A stretch of DNA of 64,000 nt from the NCBI RefSeq assembly GCF_004118855.1, contig NZ_PDKF01000003.1, forward strand, positions 88,090-152,089, read 5' to 3'. The notes below the pieces were generated by a model. It was not told where the DNA came from, made no database searches, and saw only the letters and a list, made by a program, of their open reading frames with translations. Below are positions 35,568 to 45,799 of the stretch, piece by piece. The DNA comes from Arcobacter sp. CECT 8983. Lineage in GTDB: Bacteria; Campylobacterota; Campylobacteria; Campylobacterales; Arcobacteraceae. Each line of letters begins with the position of its first letter. Within the stretch, counting starts at the first letter, position 1. The position numbers and the translations under genes are program-made.

Positions 35568-37157
35568 TTGCAAAATATAGTTAAGAATCATATTGAAAGT
35601 ATATTAGAAAAAGAGGTTGTTCTAGAAAAACCTAAGGATATATCTCTAGGTCACTTTGCAACACCAGTAGCTTTCTCTTTAGCAAAAGAGTATAGAAAAT
35701 CTCCAATGATTATTGCAGAAGAGTTAGCTGCTAAATTTGCTGAGTCAAATCTATTTGAAAAAGTAGAATCTGTAAAGGGATTTATTAATTTTACTCTATC
35801 AAAAAGTTTTTTAGAAGAAGAATCAAATAAAGCATTAACTTCAAAAGATGATTTTGCTAAAGGTGAATCTCAAAATGAAAAAATACTTTTAGAGTATGTA
35901 AGTGCAAATCCTACTGGACCACTTCATATTGGACATGCACGAGGTGCAATTGCTGGAGATGCTCTAGCAAGAATAGGAAAGCATCTTGGATATGATATTA
36001 CTACTGAGTACTATGTAAATGATGCAGGTGCTCAAATGGATTTATTAGGTCTTTCTTTAGCTTTAGCAGGTCAAGAAAGTATCTTAAAGAAAGAAGTTGA
36101 ATATCCTGAAAAATACTATAGAGGTGATTATCTTTTTGATATAGCAAAAGAAGTAGAGCAAGAATTAGGAACTGAAATCTTTAATGATGAATCAAGACAG
36201 ATGGAACTAGCACTTTTTGCAAAAGAAAGAGTTCTTGAGCTTATAAAAAAAGATATGGCTGATTTAGGTATTGTATTTGATAACTATGTTAGTGAAAAAT
36301 CTCTTTACTCATCTTGGGATAGTACAAAAGAAGTATTAGAGAAAAATGGTTCACTTTATGAAAAAGATGACAAACTATGGATTAAATCTTCAGAATTAGG
36401 GGATGATGTTGATAGAGTTGTAGTAAGAGACAATGGAATTCCTACATATTTAGCTGGGGATATTATCTACCATAAAAATAAATATGATAGAAATTATGAC
36501 AGATATATCAATATCTGGGGTGCTGATCATCATGGTTATATTGCAAGGGTTAAAGCAGCTATTAAATTTTTAGGATATGAACCAGAAAAATTAGAAGTAT
36601 TACTTGCTCAAATGGTTCAATTATTAAAAGGTGGCGAGCCTTATAAAATGAGTAAAAGAGCTGGAAATGTTATTCTTATGTCTGATATTGTAGAAGAAAT
36701 AGGAAGTGATGCTTTAAGATTTGTATTCTTAACTAAAAAAAGTGATACCCATTTAGATTTTGATATAGATAAATTAAAAAATCAAGATAGTTCAAATCCT
36801 ATATTTTATATTAATTATGCATATGCAAGAATTAATCAAGTTTTCAAAAAAGCTAATAAAAGTTTTGAAGATGTGTCAAATATCTCTTATGAAGATTTAA
36901 ATGCAGATTCATTAAACTTAGTTTATGAGTCTTTACTGTTACCAACAGTTTTAAGTGAAGCTTTTGCAAAAAGAGATATGCAAAAAGTAACTGATTATCT
37001 ATACTCTTTAGCTTCATCAGTTCATAGATTTTATAATGATCATAAAATAGTAGGTAATGAAAGAGAAGATGAAATCTTAAAAGTATTAAGTCTGTGTTCT
37101 CTTACTATTAAAACAACATTAAATTTATTAGGAATAAGGCCTAAGGAGACAATGTAA
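35568..37157 (+). CDS. argS: Arginyl-tRNA synthetase
   Basis: A class I synthetase of 529 residues with '[18 protein letters not shown]' (HIGH motif) and 'KMSKRAGNV' (KMSKS-type). The C-terminal DALR anticodon-binding domain is present. The start is TTG 35568; an in-frame stop (TGA 35562) lies just upstream, so no ATG start is available. A 39-codon gene starts 1 base after its stop. Confidence 0.96.
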   Translation: MQNIVKNHIESILEKEVVLEKPKDISLGHFATPVAFSLAKEYRKSPMIIAEELAAKFAESNLFEKVESVKGFINFTLSKSFLEEESNKALTSKDDFAKGESQNEKILLEYVSANPTGPLHIGHARGAIAGDALARIGKHLGYDITTEYYVNDAGAQMDLLGLSLALAGQESILKKEVEYPEKYYRGDYLFDIAKEVEQELGTEIFNDESRQMELALFAKERVLELIKKDMADLGIVFDNYVSEKSLYSSWDSTKEVLEKNGSLYEKDDKLWIKSSELGDDVDRVVVRDNGIPTYLAGDIIYHKNKYDRNYDRYINIWGADHHGYIARVKAAIKFLGYEPEKLEVLLAQMVQLLKGGEPYKMSKRAGNVILMSDIVEEIGSDALRFVFLTKKSDTHLDFDIDKLKNQDSSNPIFYINYAYARINQVFKKANKSFEDVSNISYEDLNADSLNLVYESLLLPTVLSEAFAKRDMQKVTDYLYSLASSVHRFYNDHKIVGNEREDEILKVLSLCSLTIKTTLNLLGIRPKETM

Positions 37158-37158
37158 A

Positions 37159-37278
37159 ATGAAATGGTTTATTATTATATTTGTTATAATTGTTGGTGTT
37201 GCGATACTTACTGATAACATGGGTGGAGCAAGGGATGCAACATCAAATTATAATAAACTTTTAACAGGTAGGGGTTGA
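37159..37278 (+). CDS. 39-residue membrane microprotein downstream of argS
   Basis: Starts MKWFIIIFVIIVGVAILT and ends NKLLTGRG, giving one membrane helix (about 3-18) and a short polar tail. AAGGAG lies 11 bases ahead of the ATG, the gap to the argS stop is 1 base, and a strong terminator follows the stop by 4 bases. These signs support a real gene in the tatA-argS transcript. I do not recognise the family. Confidence 0.6.
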   Translation: MKWFIIIFVIIVGVAILTDNMGGARDATSNYNKLLTGRG

Positions 37279-37282
37279 TTCT

Positions 37283-37319
37283 AAAAAAGGGAAGATATTA
37301 AATAATCTTCCCTTTTTTT
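37283..37319. terminator. Strong bidirectional terminator
   Basis: AAAAAAGGGAAGAT and ATCTTCCCTTTTTT form a stem of up to 14 bp with an 8-base loop. It has a T-run on each strand, so it serves both the tatA-argS transcript (plus) and rsfS (minus). Confidence 0.85.
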
Positions 37320-37641
37320 ATTTACTAGCTTTTATTTCAGCTAAGAACTCTTCTAAAGAGTACTTTTCTCTAGCTTTTTCACTCATAAGATTTATAAACA
37401 TATCTCCTAGATCACAGATTGTCCAATCATCATTTTCATCAACTCTTAAAAACTCTTCACCAAGTGGTTTTAATTCTGTTTTTAAGTGGTTTAATAAAGC
37501 AAAGGCATGTTTTGTATTTAATGATGTTGCAATTACAACAAAATCAACAATATAATCTTTTCCTGTAAGGTCAATTATTTCTACATTTTCTGCTTTTTTG
37601 TCAACTAATACGTTTTTGATTGTTTCTATTCTTTTATTCAA
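37318..37641 (-). CDS. rsfS: Ribosomal silencing factor RsfS
   Basis: Binds ribosomal protein L14 and blocks subunit joining under starvation. The 107-residue protein has 'DYIVDFVVIATSLNTKHAFALL' and 'DDWTICDLGDMFINLMSEKAREKYSLEEF', read as overlapping family motifs. It overlaps nadD by 4 bases, a pairing common in bacteria. Confidence 0.93.
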   Translation of the reverse strand: MNKRIETIKNVLVDKKAENVEIIDLTGKDYIVDFVVIATSLNTKHAFALLNHLKTELKPLGEEFLRVDENDDWTICDLGDMFINLMSEKAREKYSLEEFLAEIKASK

Positions 37642-38189
37642 ACTTTACCTCTTTTTTTCCAAATTTTTTTTATTTCCCCTCTAATTCTTTTAGGAATATA
37701 GGAGATTTTAAAAGTGTTTCTAAGTTCAGTAGAACTTATTTTTATGTTTACTTTTAACCTTTTAACTTCATCATTAATTTCATATTTATAGCCATCTCTT
37801 GTTACGACAACTAATGTCACAAGCTCTTTAATTTCTTTGTAGCTATCCCAAAGATGAAAGGTCTTATAGTTATCTGCACCTATGATTAAATATATTTTTG
37901 AAGGCTTATACTTCTTTTTTATATATTTAATAGTTTCAATCGAATAAACCGCTCTTTCTTGTTTGATTTCATATTTTGATACCTTTATGTTATCAAATTT
38001 TGAAAACAGTTTTTTTAAAAGTTTAAATCGTGTTTTTGCATCTAAAAATGATTTTACTTTAAGAGGATTTAAAAAAGCTGGCACAACAATTAAAAGGTCA
38101 ATATCAAGTTTTTTGATTGCCTTTTTTATAATGGTTTGGTGGCCTATATGAGGTGGGTCAAAACTACCCCCAAAAATAGCAATTTGCAC
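37638..38189 (-). CDS. nadD: Nicotinate-nucleotide adenylyltransferase
   Basis: Makes nicotinate adenine dinucleotide in NAD synthesis. It has 'IFGGSFDPPHIGHQTII' with the (H/T)xGH motif, and 'IKISSTELRNTF' for the C-terminal ISSTxIR motif. The 183-residue length is normal. It is divergent from gapA across 90 bases; nadD beside gapA is also seen in Campylobacter. Confidence 0.94.
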   Translation of the reverse strand: MQIAIFGGSFDPPHIGHQTIIKKAIKKLDIDLLIVVPAFLNPLKVKSFLDAKTRFKLLKKLFSKFDNIKVSKYEIKQERAVYSIETIKYIKKKYKPSKIYLIIGADNYKTFHLWDSYKEIKELVTLVVVTRDGYKYEINDEVKRLKVNIKISSTELRNTFKISYIPKRIRGEIKKIWKKRGKV

Positions 38190-38279
38190 CTAATTTTTTC
38201 CTTTGATTTATGATTAAATATTATTATAGCAACTTTTGGATAAAATATCTACCAAATTAATATTAGTAAAAGGGTTAAA

Positions 38280-39278
38280 ATGGCTGTTAAAGTTGCAATT
38301 AATGGTTTTGGAAGAATCGGAAGATGTGTAGCAAGAATTATTGCTCAAAGAAATGATATTGAATTAGTAGCAATTAATGATACTGCTACACCAGAGATGT
38401 TAGAATATATTACTAAATATGATACTGTACATGGAACTTTTGATGGAGAAGTGAAAGTTGAAAATGGTTTCTTAAAAATGGGAAACATTAATGCAAAAGT
38501 TTATTCTACAAGAGATGCAAAAGAATTAACTTTTACTAAAGAGTGCGGTGCAGATGTTGTTTTAGAGTGTACGGGTGCATATCTTACTCAAGAATCTTGT
38601 CAAGTTCACATTGATAATGGAGCTAAAAAAGTTGTTATGTCTGCTCCTGCAAAAGATAATACTCCTACTTTTGTAATGGGTGTTAATAACAATGATTATG
38701 AAGGTCAAGCAATTATTTCTAATGCTTCATGTACTACAAACTGTTTAGGTCCTGTTGCTAAAATTATTGATGATGCTTTTGGAATTGAAAAAGGTTTAAT
38801 GACTACAATTCACTCATATACAAATGATCAAAATATCTTAGATGTGAAACACAAAAAAGATAAAAGAAGAGCAAGAGCAGGGGCACAAAATATGATCCCA
38901 ACAACTACAGGTGCTGCAAAAGCAATGAAGTTAATTATGCCTCAATTAGATGGAAAATTACATGGTCAATCTGTAAGAGTACCAACTCCAAATGTTTCTA
39001 TGGTAGATGTTAACTTTGTTATTAATGCAAAAACTACAAAAGAAGAAGTAAATGCTTTATTTGAAGAAAAAGCAAAAGAGTTAGCAGGAATTGTAGCAGT
39101 TGATAACGAAATGTTAGTATCTTCAGATTTAGTTGGTAATACAAATTCAACAATTATTGCAAGTGATTTAACACAAGTTATTGGTGATGATATGATTAAA
39201 GTTATGACTTGGTATGACAATGAGTGGGGTTACTCGTCAAGACTTGTTGACATGGCAATTTTTGTTGCAAATAAATAA
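38280..39278 (+). CDS. gapA: Glyceraldehyde-3-phosphate dehydrogenase, type I
   Basis: A 332-residue enzyme with the NAD-binding '[14 protein letters not shown]', the catalytic Cys in '[15 protein letters not shown]', and '[16 protein letters not shown]'. It acts in glycolysis and gluconeogenesis. pgk starts 5-8 bases after its stop. Confidence 0.97.
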   Translation: MAVKVAINGFGRIGRCVARIIAQRNDIELVAINDTATPEMLEYITKYDTVHGTFDGEVKVENGFLKMGNINAKVYSTRDAKELTFTKECGADVVLECTGAYLTQESCQVHIDNGAKKVVMSAPAKDNTPTFVMGVNNNDYEGQAIISNASCTTNCLGPVAKIIDDAFGIEKGLMTTIHSYTNDQNILDVKHKKDKRRARAGAQNMIPTTTGAAKAMKLIMPQLDGKLHGQSVRVPTPNVSMVDVNFVINAKTTKEEVNALFEEKAKELAGIVAVDNEMLVSSDLVGNTNSTIIASDLTQVIGDDMIKVMTWYDNEWGYSSRLVDMAIFVANK

Positions 39279-39286
39279 GGGAAATG

Positions 39287-40483
39287 ATGAAACTACAAGA
39301 GATTAGAAATATTGATATAGATGGAAAAAAAGTATTTATTAGATGTGATTTTAATGTTCCAATGGATGAATATAACAATATCACAGATGATAGAAGAATT
39401 AGATCAGCATTAAATACTATTAGATATTGTATTGATAGGGATTGTTCAATTATATTAGCATCTCATTTTGGAAGACCAAAAGATGAAAATGACGAAAAAT
39501 ATTCATTAAAGCCAGTAGCGAAAAGACTACATACTCTTTTAAAACAAGAGATAAAAATGGCCAAAAATGTAGTTGAAGATGATACTCTTGAGTTAGCAAA
39601 AAATTTAAAAGCTGGTGAAATCTTATTATTAGAAAATTTAAGATATCACCCAGGTGAAAAGAAAAATGATGAAGAGTTTGCAAAAAAACTTGCTTCAATG
39701 GTGGATGTTTATATAAATGATGCCTTTGGAGTATCTCATAGAGCTCATGCTTCTGTCGAAGCTATTACAAAATATTTTGATATGAAAGAAAAAGCAGCAG
39801 GGTTTTTATTAGCAAAAGAGATTAAATTTTTCCACCATATTGTAAATGATCCTAAAAGACCATTTGTATCTGTAGTTGGAGGTTCGAAAGTTTCTGGGAA
39901 ACTAGAAGCTTTAAATAACCTAGTTCCAAAAGTAGATAAAATCTTAATTGGTGGGGGAATGGCATTTACATTCTTAAAAGCTTTAGGACATGAAATTGGA
40001 AACTCTTTAGTTGAAGAAGATTTAATACCTGAAGCATTAAATATTATGGAAAAAGCTAGAAAACTTGGAGTAAAACTTTATCTTCCTGTTGATATTGTTG
40101 CAGCAGAAGCTTTTGATTCAGAAGCTATTGCAAAACATGTAACAATTCAGGAAATCCCTAAAAATTGGATGGGATTAGATATTGGACCTGCAACTGCTCA
40201 AATGTTTAAATTAGCCCTATCTGATGCAAATACAATTTTATGGAATGGACCAATGGGTGTCTATGAAATGGAAAAGTTTGCAAAAGGAAGTACTAGATTA
40301 TCTCACACTATTGCACAGTCATTTGCAACTACTGTAGTTGGTGGTGGAGATACAGCAGATTTAGTAAGAGTTACTGGTGATGAAGATGATATGACATTTA
40401 TTTCAACTGGTGGAGGAGCTTCTTTAGAGTTAATAGAAGGAAAAATTTTACCAGGTGTTAAAGCACTTGTAATCGAAGAGTAA
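39287..40483 (+). CDS. pgk: Phosphoglycerate kinase
   Basis: A protein of about 398 residues. '[10 protein letters not shown]' opens the protein, and 'ASHFGRPK', '[13 protein letters not shown]', '[11 protein letters not shown]' and '[13 protein letters not shown]' are the standard motifs. Of two adjacent ATGs (39284 and 39287), the second is better spaced from AAGGGA. A group of three hairpins follows before tpiA. Confidence 0.96.
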   Translation: MKLQEIRNIDIDGKKVFIRCDFNVPMDEYNNITDDRRIRSALNTIRYCIDRDCSIILASHFGRPKDENDEKYSLKPVAKRLHTLLKQEIKMAKNVVEDDTLELAKNLKAGEILLLENLRYHPGEKKNDEEFAKKLASMVDVYINDAFGVSHRAHASVEAITKYFDMKEKAAGFLLAKEIKFFHHIVNDPKRPFVSVVGGSKVSGKLEALNNLVPKVDKILIGGGMAFTFLKALGHEIGNSLVEEDLIPEALNIMEKARKLGVKLYLPVDIVAAEAFDSEAIAKHVTIQEIPKNWMGLDIGPATAQMFKLALSDANTILWNGPMGVYEMEKFAKGSTRLSHTIAQSFATTVVGGGDTADLVRVTGDEDDMTFISTGGGASLELIEGKILPGVKALVIEE

Positions 40484-40486
40484 ACA

Positions 40487-40578
40487 AGTACAACTCGTTG
40501 TACTCTTTAGAATTTTCTCAAAGAGAGTCTAAAGACAAGCCCACTTTTAAAAGGATTTTATATCCTTTGTGAAAAAGT
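40487..40578 (+). promoter_or_regulatory. Three consecutive hairpins in the pgk-tpiA spacer
   Basis: Hairpin A is AGTACAAC/GTTGTACT (40487-40504, perfect, 2-base loop). Hairpin B is CTTTAGA/TCTAAAG with inner TCTC/GAGA (40505-40534). Hairpin C is ACTTTT...AAAGGAT/ATCCTTT...AAAAGT (40543-40578). None has a T-run, so they look like mRNA stability or processing elements rather than terminators. Confidence 0.5.
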
Positions 40579-40601
40579 AGACATAAAGATAAGGAATAAA
40601 C

Positions 40602-42136
<1,535 letters not shown>

Positions 42137-42156
42137 TTCTTCATCTTTTTGAAGAA
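42137..42156 (+). terminator. Hairpin directly after fabI
   Basis: TTCTTCA and TGAAGAA form a perfect 7-bp stem starting at the base after the fabI stop. No T-run follows, so it may be a stability hairpin rather than a true terminator. Confidence 0.4.
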
Positions 42157-42160
42157 CTCT

Positions 42161-42227
42161 GCGTTGAAAGAAAAAATTTAGACAGTCACTTACAGCAGTA
42201 AGCTCCTGCCTAAATTTTATCTTCCGC
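42161..42227. repeat. 67-base palindromic element, possibly a dispersed repeat
   Basis: The core 42173-42218 is AAAATTTAG...CTAAATTTT (9-bp arms) with inner CAG/CTG and CTTAC/GTAAG pairs around an AGCA loop. The outer GCG...AGA/TCT...CGC extend it to 67 bases. It is more GC-rich in its centre than other spacers here. No second copy was noticed in this window, so repeat status is unproven; it may instead be a structured RNA. Confidence 0.45.
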
Positions 42228-42335
42228 CTTGTTTTCTCCTAAAAATATGAATTTTATTTATCAGTTAAAGATATTAAAATTTTATTTAGAATTTAAAGAG
42301 TTTTAAATTAAATTTTTAAAGAGTATAGGAAGATT

Positions 42336-43544
42336 ATGAATATAGATTTTAAACAATTAGCAAATAAATATCAAACACCTTATTATGTATATGATTTTGA
42401 TTATATTACAGGTCAATACAACGAATTAAAAACTGCATTTAAAGCAAGAAAATCTTTACTTGCTTATGCTGTAAAAGCAAACTCAAACTTAAGCGTTATA
42501 AAACATTTAGCCGATCTTGGTGCTGGAGCAGATTGTGTTTCTATTGGAGAAGTTAAAAGAGCTTTAAAAGTAGGAATTCAACCATATAAAATCATTTTTT
42601 CTGGTGTTGGAAAAATTGATTCTGAAATAAAAGAAGCATTAGAACTTGGTATTTTAATGATAAATGTGGAAAGTTCAGCGGAGCTTAATAGGGTTGAATC
42701 TATTGCAAAAGAGTTAGAAAAAGTTGCAAGAATTTCTATTAGAGTTAATCCCAATATTGACCCTCAAACTCATCCATATATTTCAACTGGATTACATGAA
42801 AACAAGTTTGGAGTTGATATTGATACTGCAAAAAGAATGTATATTCAATGTAAAAACTCTGAAAACCTTGACCCAACAGGAATTCACTTACATATTGGTT
42901 CTCAGTTAACTCAATTAGAACCAATAAAAGAGTCTGTAAAAATTGTTGCAGATTTAGTAAGAAATCTTGAAGCATTGAAAATTGATTTATCATTCTTTGA
43001 TGTTGGTGGTGGACTTGGAATTATTTATGATGATGAAAAACTAATTGATACAAATGAGTATGCACAATCTATTTTAGAGTGTTTATTTGGTTTAGATATT
43101 ACAGTTGTTTGCGAACCAGGAAGATTTTTAGTAGGAAACTCAGGAGTTTTTGTATCTAAAGTATTATATGAAAAAGTAAATGGTGAAAAAAGATTTGTAA
43201 TTGTTGATGGTGCTATGAATGACTTAATTAGACCAAGTTTATATAATGCATATCATAAGATTGAAGTATTAAACGATAATAAAGAGTTTAGCGATTGTAA
43301 TTTAGTTGGTCCTGTTTGTGAAAGTGGTGATTTCTTTGCAAAAAATATAGAGTTACCAAAAACAGAACATAATGATTTAGTAGCTATTTATTCAGCTGGT
43401 GCATACTGCTTTACAATGGCAAGTAATTATAATACTAGAGGAAGAGTTGCTGAAATTGCAGTAGAAAATGGGCAAGATAGATTAATTAGAAAAAGAGAAA
43501 CTTTTGAAGATATAATTGCTTTAGAAGAGGAATACCTAAAATAA
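42336..43544 (+). CDS. lysA: Diaminopimelate decarboxylase
   Basis: The last step of lysine synthesis, PLP-dependent (fold type III). The cofactor Lys47 is in 'LLAYAVKANSNLSV'; 'HIGSQL', 'FDVGGGLGI' and 'EPGRFLVGNSG' bind the cofactor, and 'GPVCESGDFF' holds the active-site Cys from the partner subunit. 402 residues. pheA follows within 10 bases. Confidence 0.96.
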   Translation: MNIDFKQLANKYQTPYYVYDFDYITGQYNELKTAFKARKSLLAYAVKANSNLSVIKHLADLGAGADCVSIGEVKRALKVGIQPYKIIFSGVGKIDSEIKEALELGILMINVESSAELNRVESIAKELEKVARISIRVNPNIDPQTHPYISTGLHENKFGVDIDTAKRMYIQCKNSENLDPTGIHLHIGSQLTQLEPIKESVKIVADLVRNLEALKIDLSFFDVGGGLGIIYDDEKLIDTNEYAQSILECLFGLDITVVCEPGRFLVGNSGVFVSKVLYEKVNGEKRFVIVDGAMNDLIRPSLYNAYHKIEVLNDNKEFSDCNLVGPVCESGDFFAKNIELPKTEHNDLVAIYSAGAYCFTMASNYNTRGRVAEIAVENGQDRLIRKRETFEDIIALEEEYLK

Positions 43545-43554
43545 AAGGCAAATG

Positions 43555-44622
43555 ATGAGTGAAGTTGGTTTAAAAGAACTTAGAGATAAGTTAGATTCTA
43601 TTGATGATACACTATTAGAACTTGTTAATGAAAGAATGGAACTTGTTCATCAAGTAGGGCTTTTGAAAGCTCAAAGTGGGGGAGCAATTTATAGACCTGA
43701 AAGAGAAAAAGCTATTATAGATAGGCTTGAATCTTTAAATAAAGGAAAACTAAATAGAGCTGCAATCGAAGCACTGTTTTTAGAGATTTTTGCAATTTCT
43801 AGAAATATTGAACTACCAGAAAATGTAGCATACTTAGGACCTGAAGGAAGTTTTACTCATCAAGCAGCCGAAGGAAGATTTGGTGCTATGAGTTCGTATG
43901 TATCAATTTCTTCAATAAAAGGTATTTTTAGAGAAGTAGATACTAAAAAAGCAAAATTTGGTGTGGTTCCAATTGAAAACTCTTCAAATGGAATAGTTAC
44001 AGATACAATTAATTGTTTAAAAAAGTATAATTTAAAGATTGTTGCAGAAGTTGTTCTTGATATTCATCATACCTTAGCTTCAACTTGTGATAAAATTGAG
44101 AATATCAAAAGAATTTATTCAAAAGATATTGCCTTTGAACAATGTAGAAAGTTTTTAACAAATTTTGGACTTGATGAAGTAGAATTAATACCAATTGAAT
44201 CAACAACAAAAGCTGCAAAATTAGCAGCAAATGAACCATATAGTGCAGCTATTTGTCCCCATGTTGGTGCAAAATTACATAACTTACCAATTTTATTTGA
44301 AAATATTGAAGATAAAGACAATAATAAAACTAGATTCTTTATTATAAGTGATTTTGAAAATGCTCAAAGTGGAAATGATAAAACATCTATTTTAGTTGAG
44401 TTCCCAGATAGACAAGGTGCCCTTGTAGAATTTTTGACAGACTTTAATAATTCAGGAATCAATTTAACTAAAATTAAATCTCATATTGTTGAAGGTAATT
44501 CAATCTTTTTTATAGATTTTGATGGACATCAGCTAGATGATAATGTTAAAGATGTATTAGAAAAACATAAGGATACAGTAAAAATATTAGGTTCTTATGT
44601 TAAAGAGATAAAAGATATTTAA
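43555..44622 (+). CDS. pheA: Bifunctional chorismate mutase / prephenate dehydratase
   Basis: Turns chorismate into phenylpyruvate for phenylalanine synthesis. The chorismate mutase domain is about residues 3-85 ('LRDKLDSIDDTLLELVNERM'). The dehydratase is about 93-270 ('YLGPEGSFTHQAA', 'NNKTRFFII' with the catalytic Thr-Arg-Phe). A C-terminal ACT domain (about 278-350) allows feedback control. The second of two adjacent ATGs (43552, 43555) has the better spacing from the ribosome site. Confidence 0.95.
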   Translation: MSEVGLKELRDKLDSIDDTLLELVNERMELVHQVGLLKAQSGGAIYRPEREKAIIDRLESLNKGKLNRAAIEALFLEIFAISRNIELPENVAYLGPEGSFTHQAAEGRFGAMSSYVSISSIKGIFREVDTKKAKFGVVPIENSSNGIVTDTINCLKKYNLKIVAEVVLDIHHTLASTCDKIENIKRIYSKDIAFEQCRKFLTNFGLDEVELIPIESTTKAAKLAANEPYSAAICPHVGAKLHNLPILFENIEDKDNNKTRFFIISDFENAQSGNDKTSILVEFPDRQGALVEFLTDFNNSGINLTKIKSHIVEGNSIFFIDFDGHQLDDNVKDVLEKHKDTVKILGSYVKEIKDI

Positions 44623-44671
44623 ATAAAAATAATACTATAGAACCTTAGACAGGCTCTTTTGAGGAATAAAA

Positions 44672-45793
44672 ATGAATTTTAATAAAACATTAGACAATTG
44701 TAAAATTTATGAAGCAGGAAAACCAATTGAATTAGTAGTAAGAGATTATGGTGTTGATACAAAAGATATTGTAAAACTTGCTTCTAATGAGAATCCTTAT
44801 GGTACATCTCCTAAAGTGGCAGAAAAAATAGCTTCAATTTCTAAGAATATGTTTATGTATCCTGATGATTCAATGTATGAATTAAAAGAGGCATTGGCGA
44901 AGAAGTTTAGTGTAACAAGTGAAAATATTATTATTGGTGCAGGTAGTGACCAAGTAATAGATTTCTTGGTTAAAGCAAAGTGTAATGAAAATTCAAAAAT
45001 ACTTATGGCAAAAACTACTTTTGCAATGTATGAAATTTATGGTAGGCAAGCTGGTGCTCAAATTATTAGAACCAAAGACGATGAACACAATTTAGCACAA
45101 TTTGAAGAATTATACAAAAGTGAAGGTGCTGATATTATCTTCTTATGCTTACCAAACAATCCTCTAGGTGAATGTCTAGACAAAGAAGATGTTTACTCTT
45201 TTCTTTCAAAAGTAGATAAAGATACATTAGTTGTAGTTGATGCAGCTTATATTGAGTATGCAGCATTTAAAGATAGTAAAAAAGCTATTGATGCTTCTGA
45301 ATTAATTGAAAAATTTCCAAATGTAGTATATACAGGAACTTTTTCTAAAGCTTATGCATTAGGTGGTATGAGAGTTGGGTATGGTATTGGACAAAAAAAT
45401 ATTATAAGAACAATGTATAAATTAAGACCACCATTTAACATCACTACTTTATCTCTTGCATCAGCTATTGAAGCTTTAAAAGATGAAGCTTTTGTACAAG
45501 AGTGCATTAAGTTAAACTTTGAAGAGATGAAAAGATATGAAGAGTATGCAAAAGAAAAAGGCTTTGATTATATAGAAAGTTATACAAACTTTATTACTAT
45601 AAAATTTGATAGTAATTATTTATCTTCTGAAGTTGCTCAAAAACTCCTTGAAAGAGGAATTATTATTAGAGACTTGACAGGTTATGGATTAAATGCTATA
45701 AGAATTACAATAGGTAGTAAAGAACAAAATACAAAAGTATTTAAAGTACTTGATGAAGTATTAGAAGATTTAAAAAAAGTAGAGAACTTATAA
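44672..45793 (+). CDS. hisC: Histidinol-phosphate aminotransferase
   Basis: A PLP aminotransferase of 373 residues with 'ASNENPYGTSPKV', 'LCLPNNPLGECLD' and the Schiff-base Lys in 'TGTFSKAYALGGMRVGYGI'. It acts in histidine synthesis and may also serve phenylalanine and tyrosine, which fits its place after pheA. The lysA-pheA-hisC order is also known from Campylobacter. Confidence 0.93.
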   Translation: MNFNKTLDNCKIYEAGKPIELVVRDYGVDTKDIVKLASNENPYGTSPKVAEKIASISKNMFMYPDDSMYELKEALAKKFSVTSENIIIGAGSDQVIDFLVKAKCNENSKILMAKTTFAMYEIYGRQAGAQIIRTKDDEHNLAQFEELYKSEGADIIFLCLPNNPLGECLDKEDVYSFLSKVDKDTLVVVDAAYIEYAAFKDSKKAIDASELIEKFPNVVYTGTFSKAYALGGMRVGYGIGQKNIIRTMYKLRPPFNITTLSLASAIEALKDEAFVQECIKLNFEEMKRYEEYAKEKGFDYIESYTNFITIKFDSNYLSSEVAQKLLERGIIIRDLTGYGLNAIRITIGSKEQNTKVFKVLDEVLEDLKKVENL

Positions 45794-45799
45794 AATATT

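Noticed and set aside
42137..42335. Possible riboswitch ahead of lysA
   Set aside because: The palindromic element has no lysine-riboswitch features (no multi-helix junction, no conserved core) and is followed by about 110 bases of plain AT-rich sequence.
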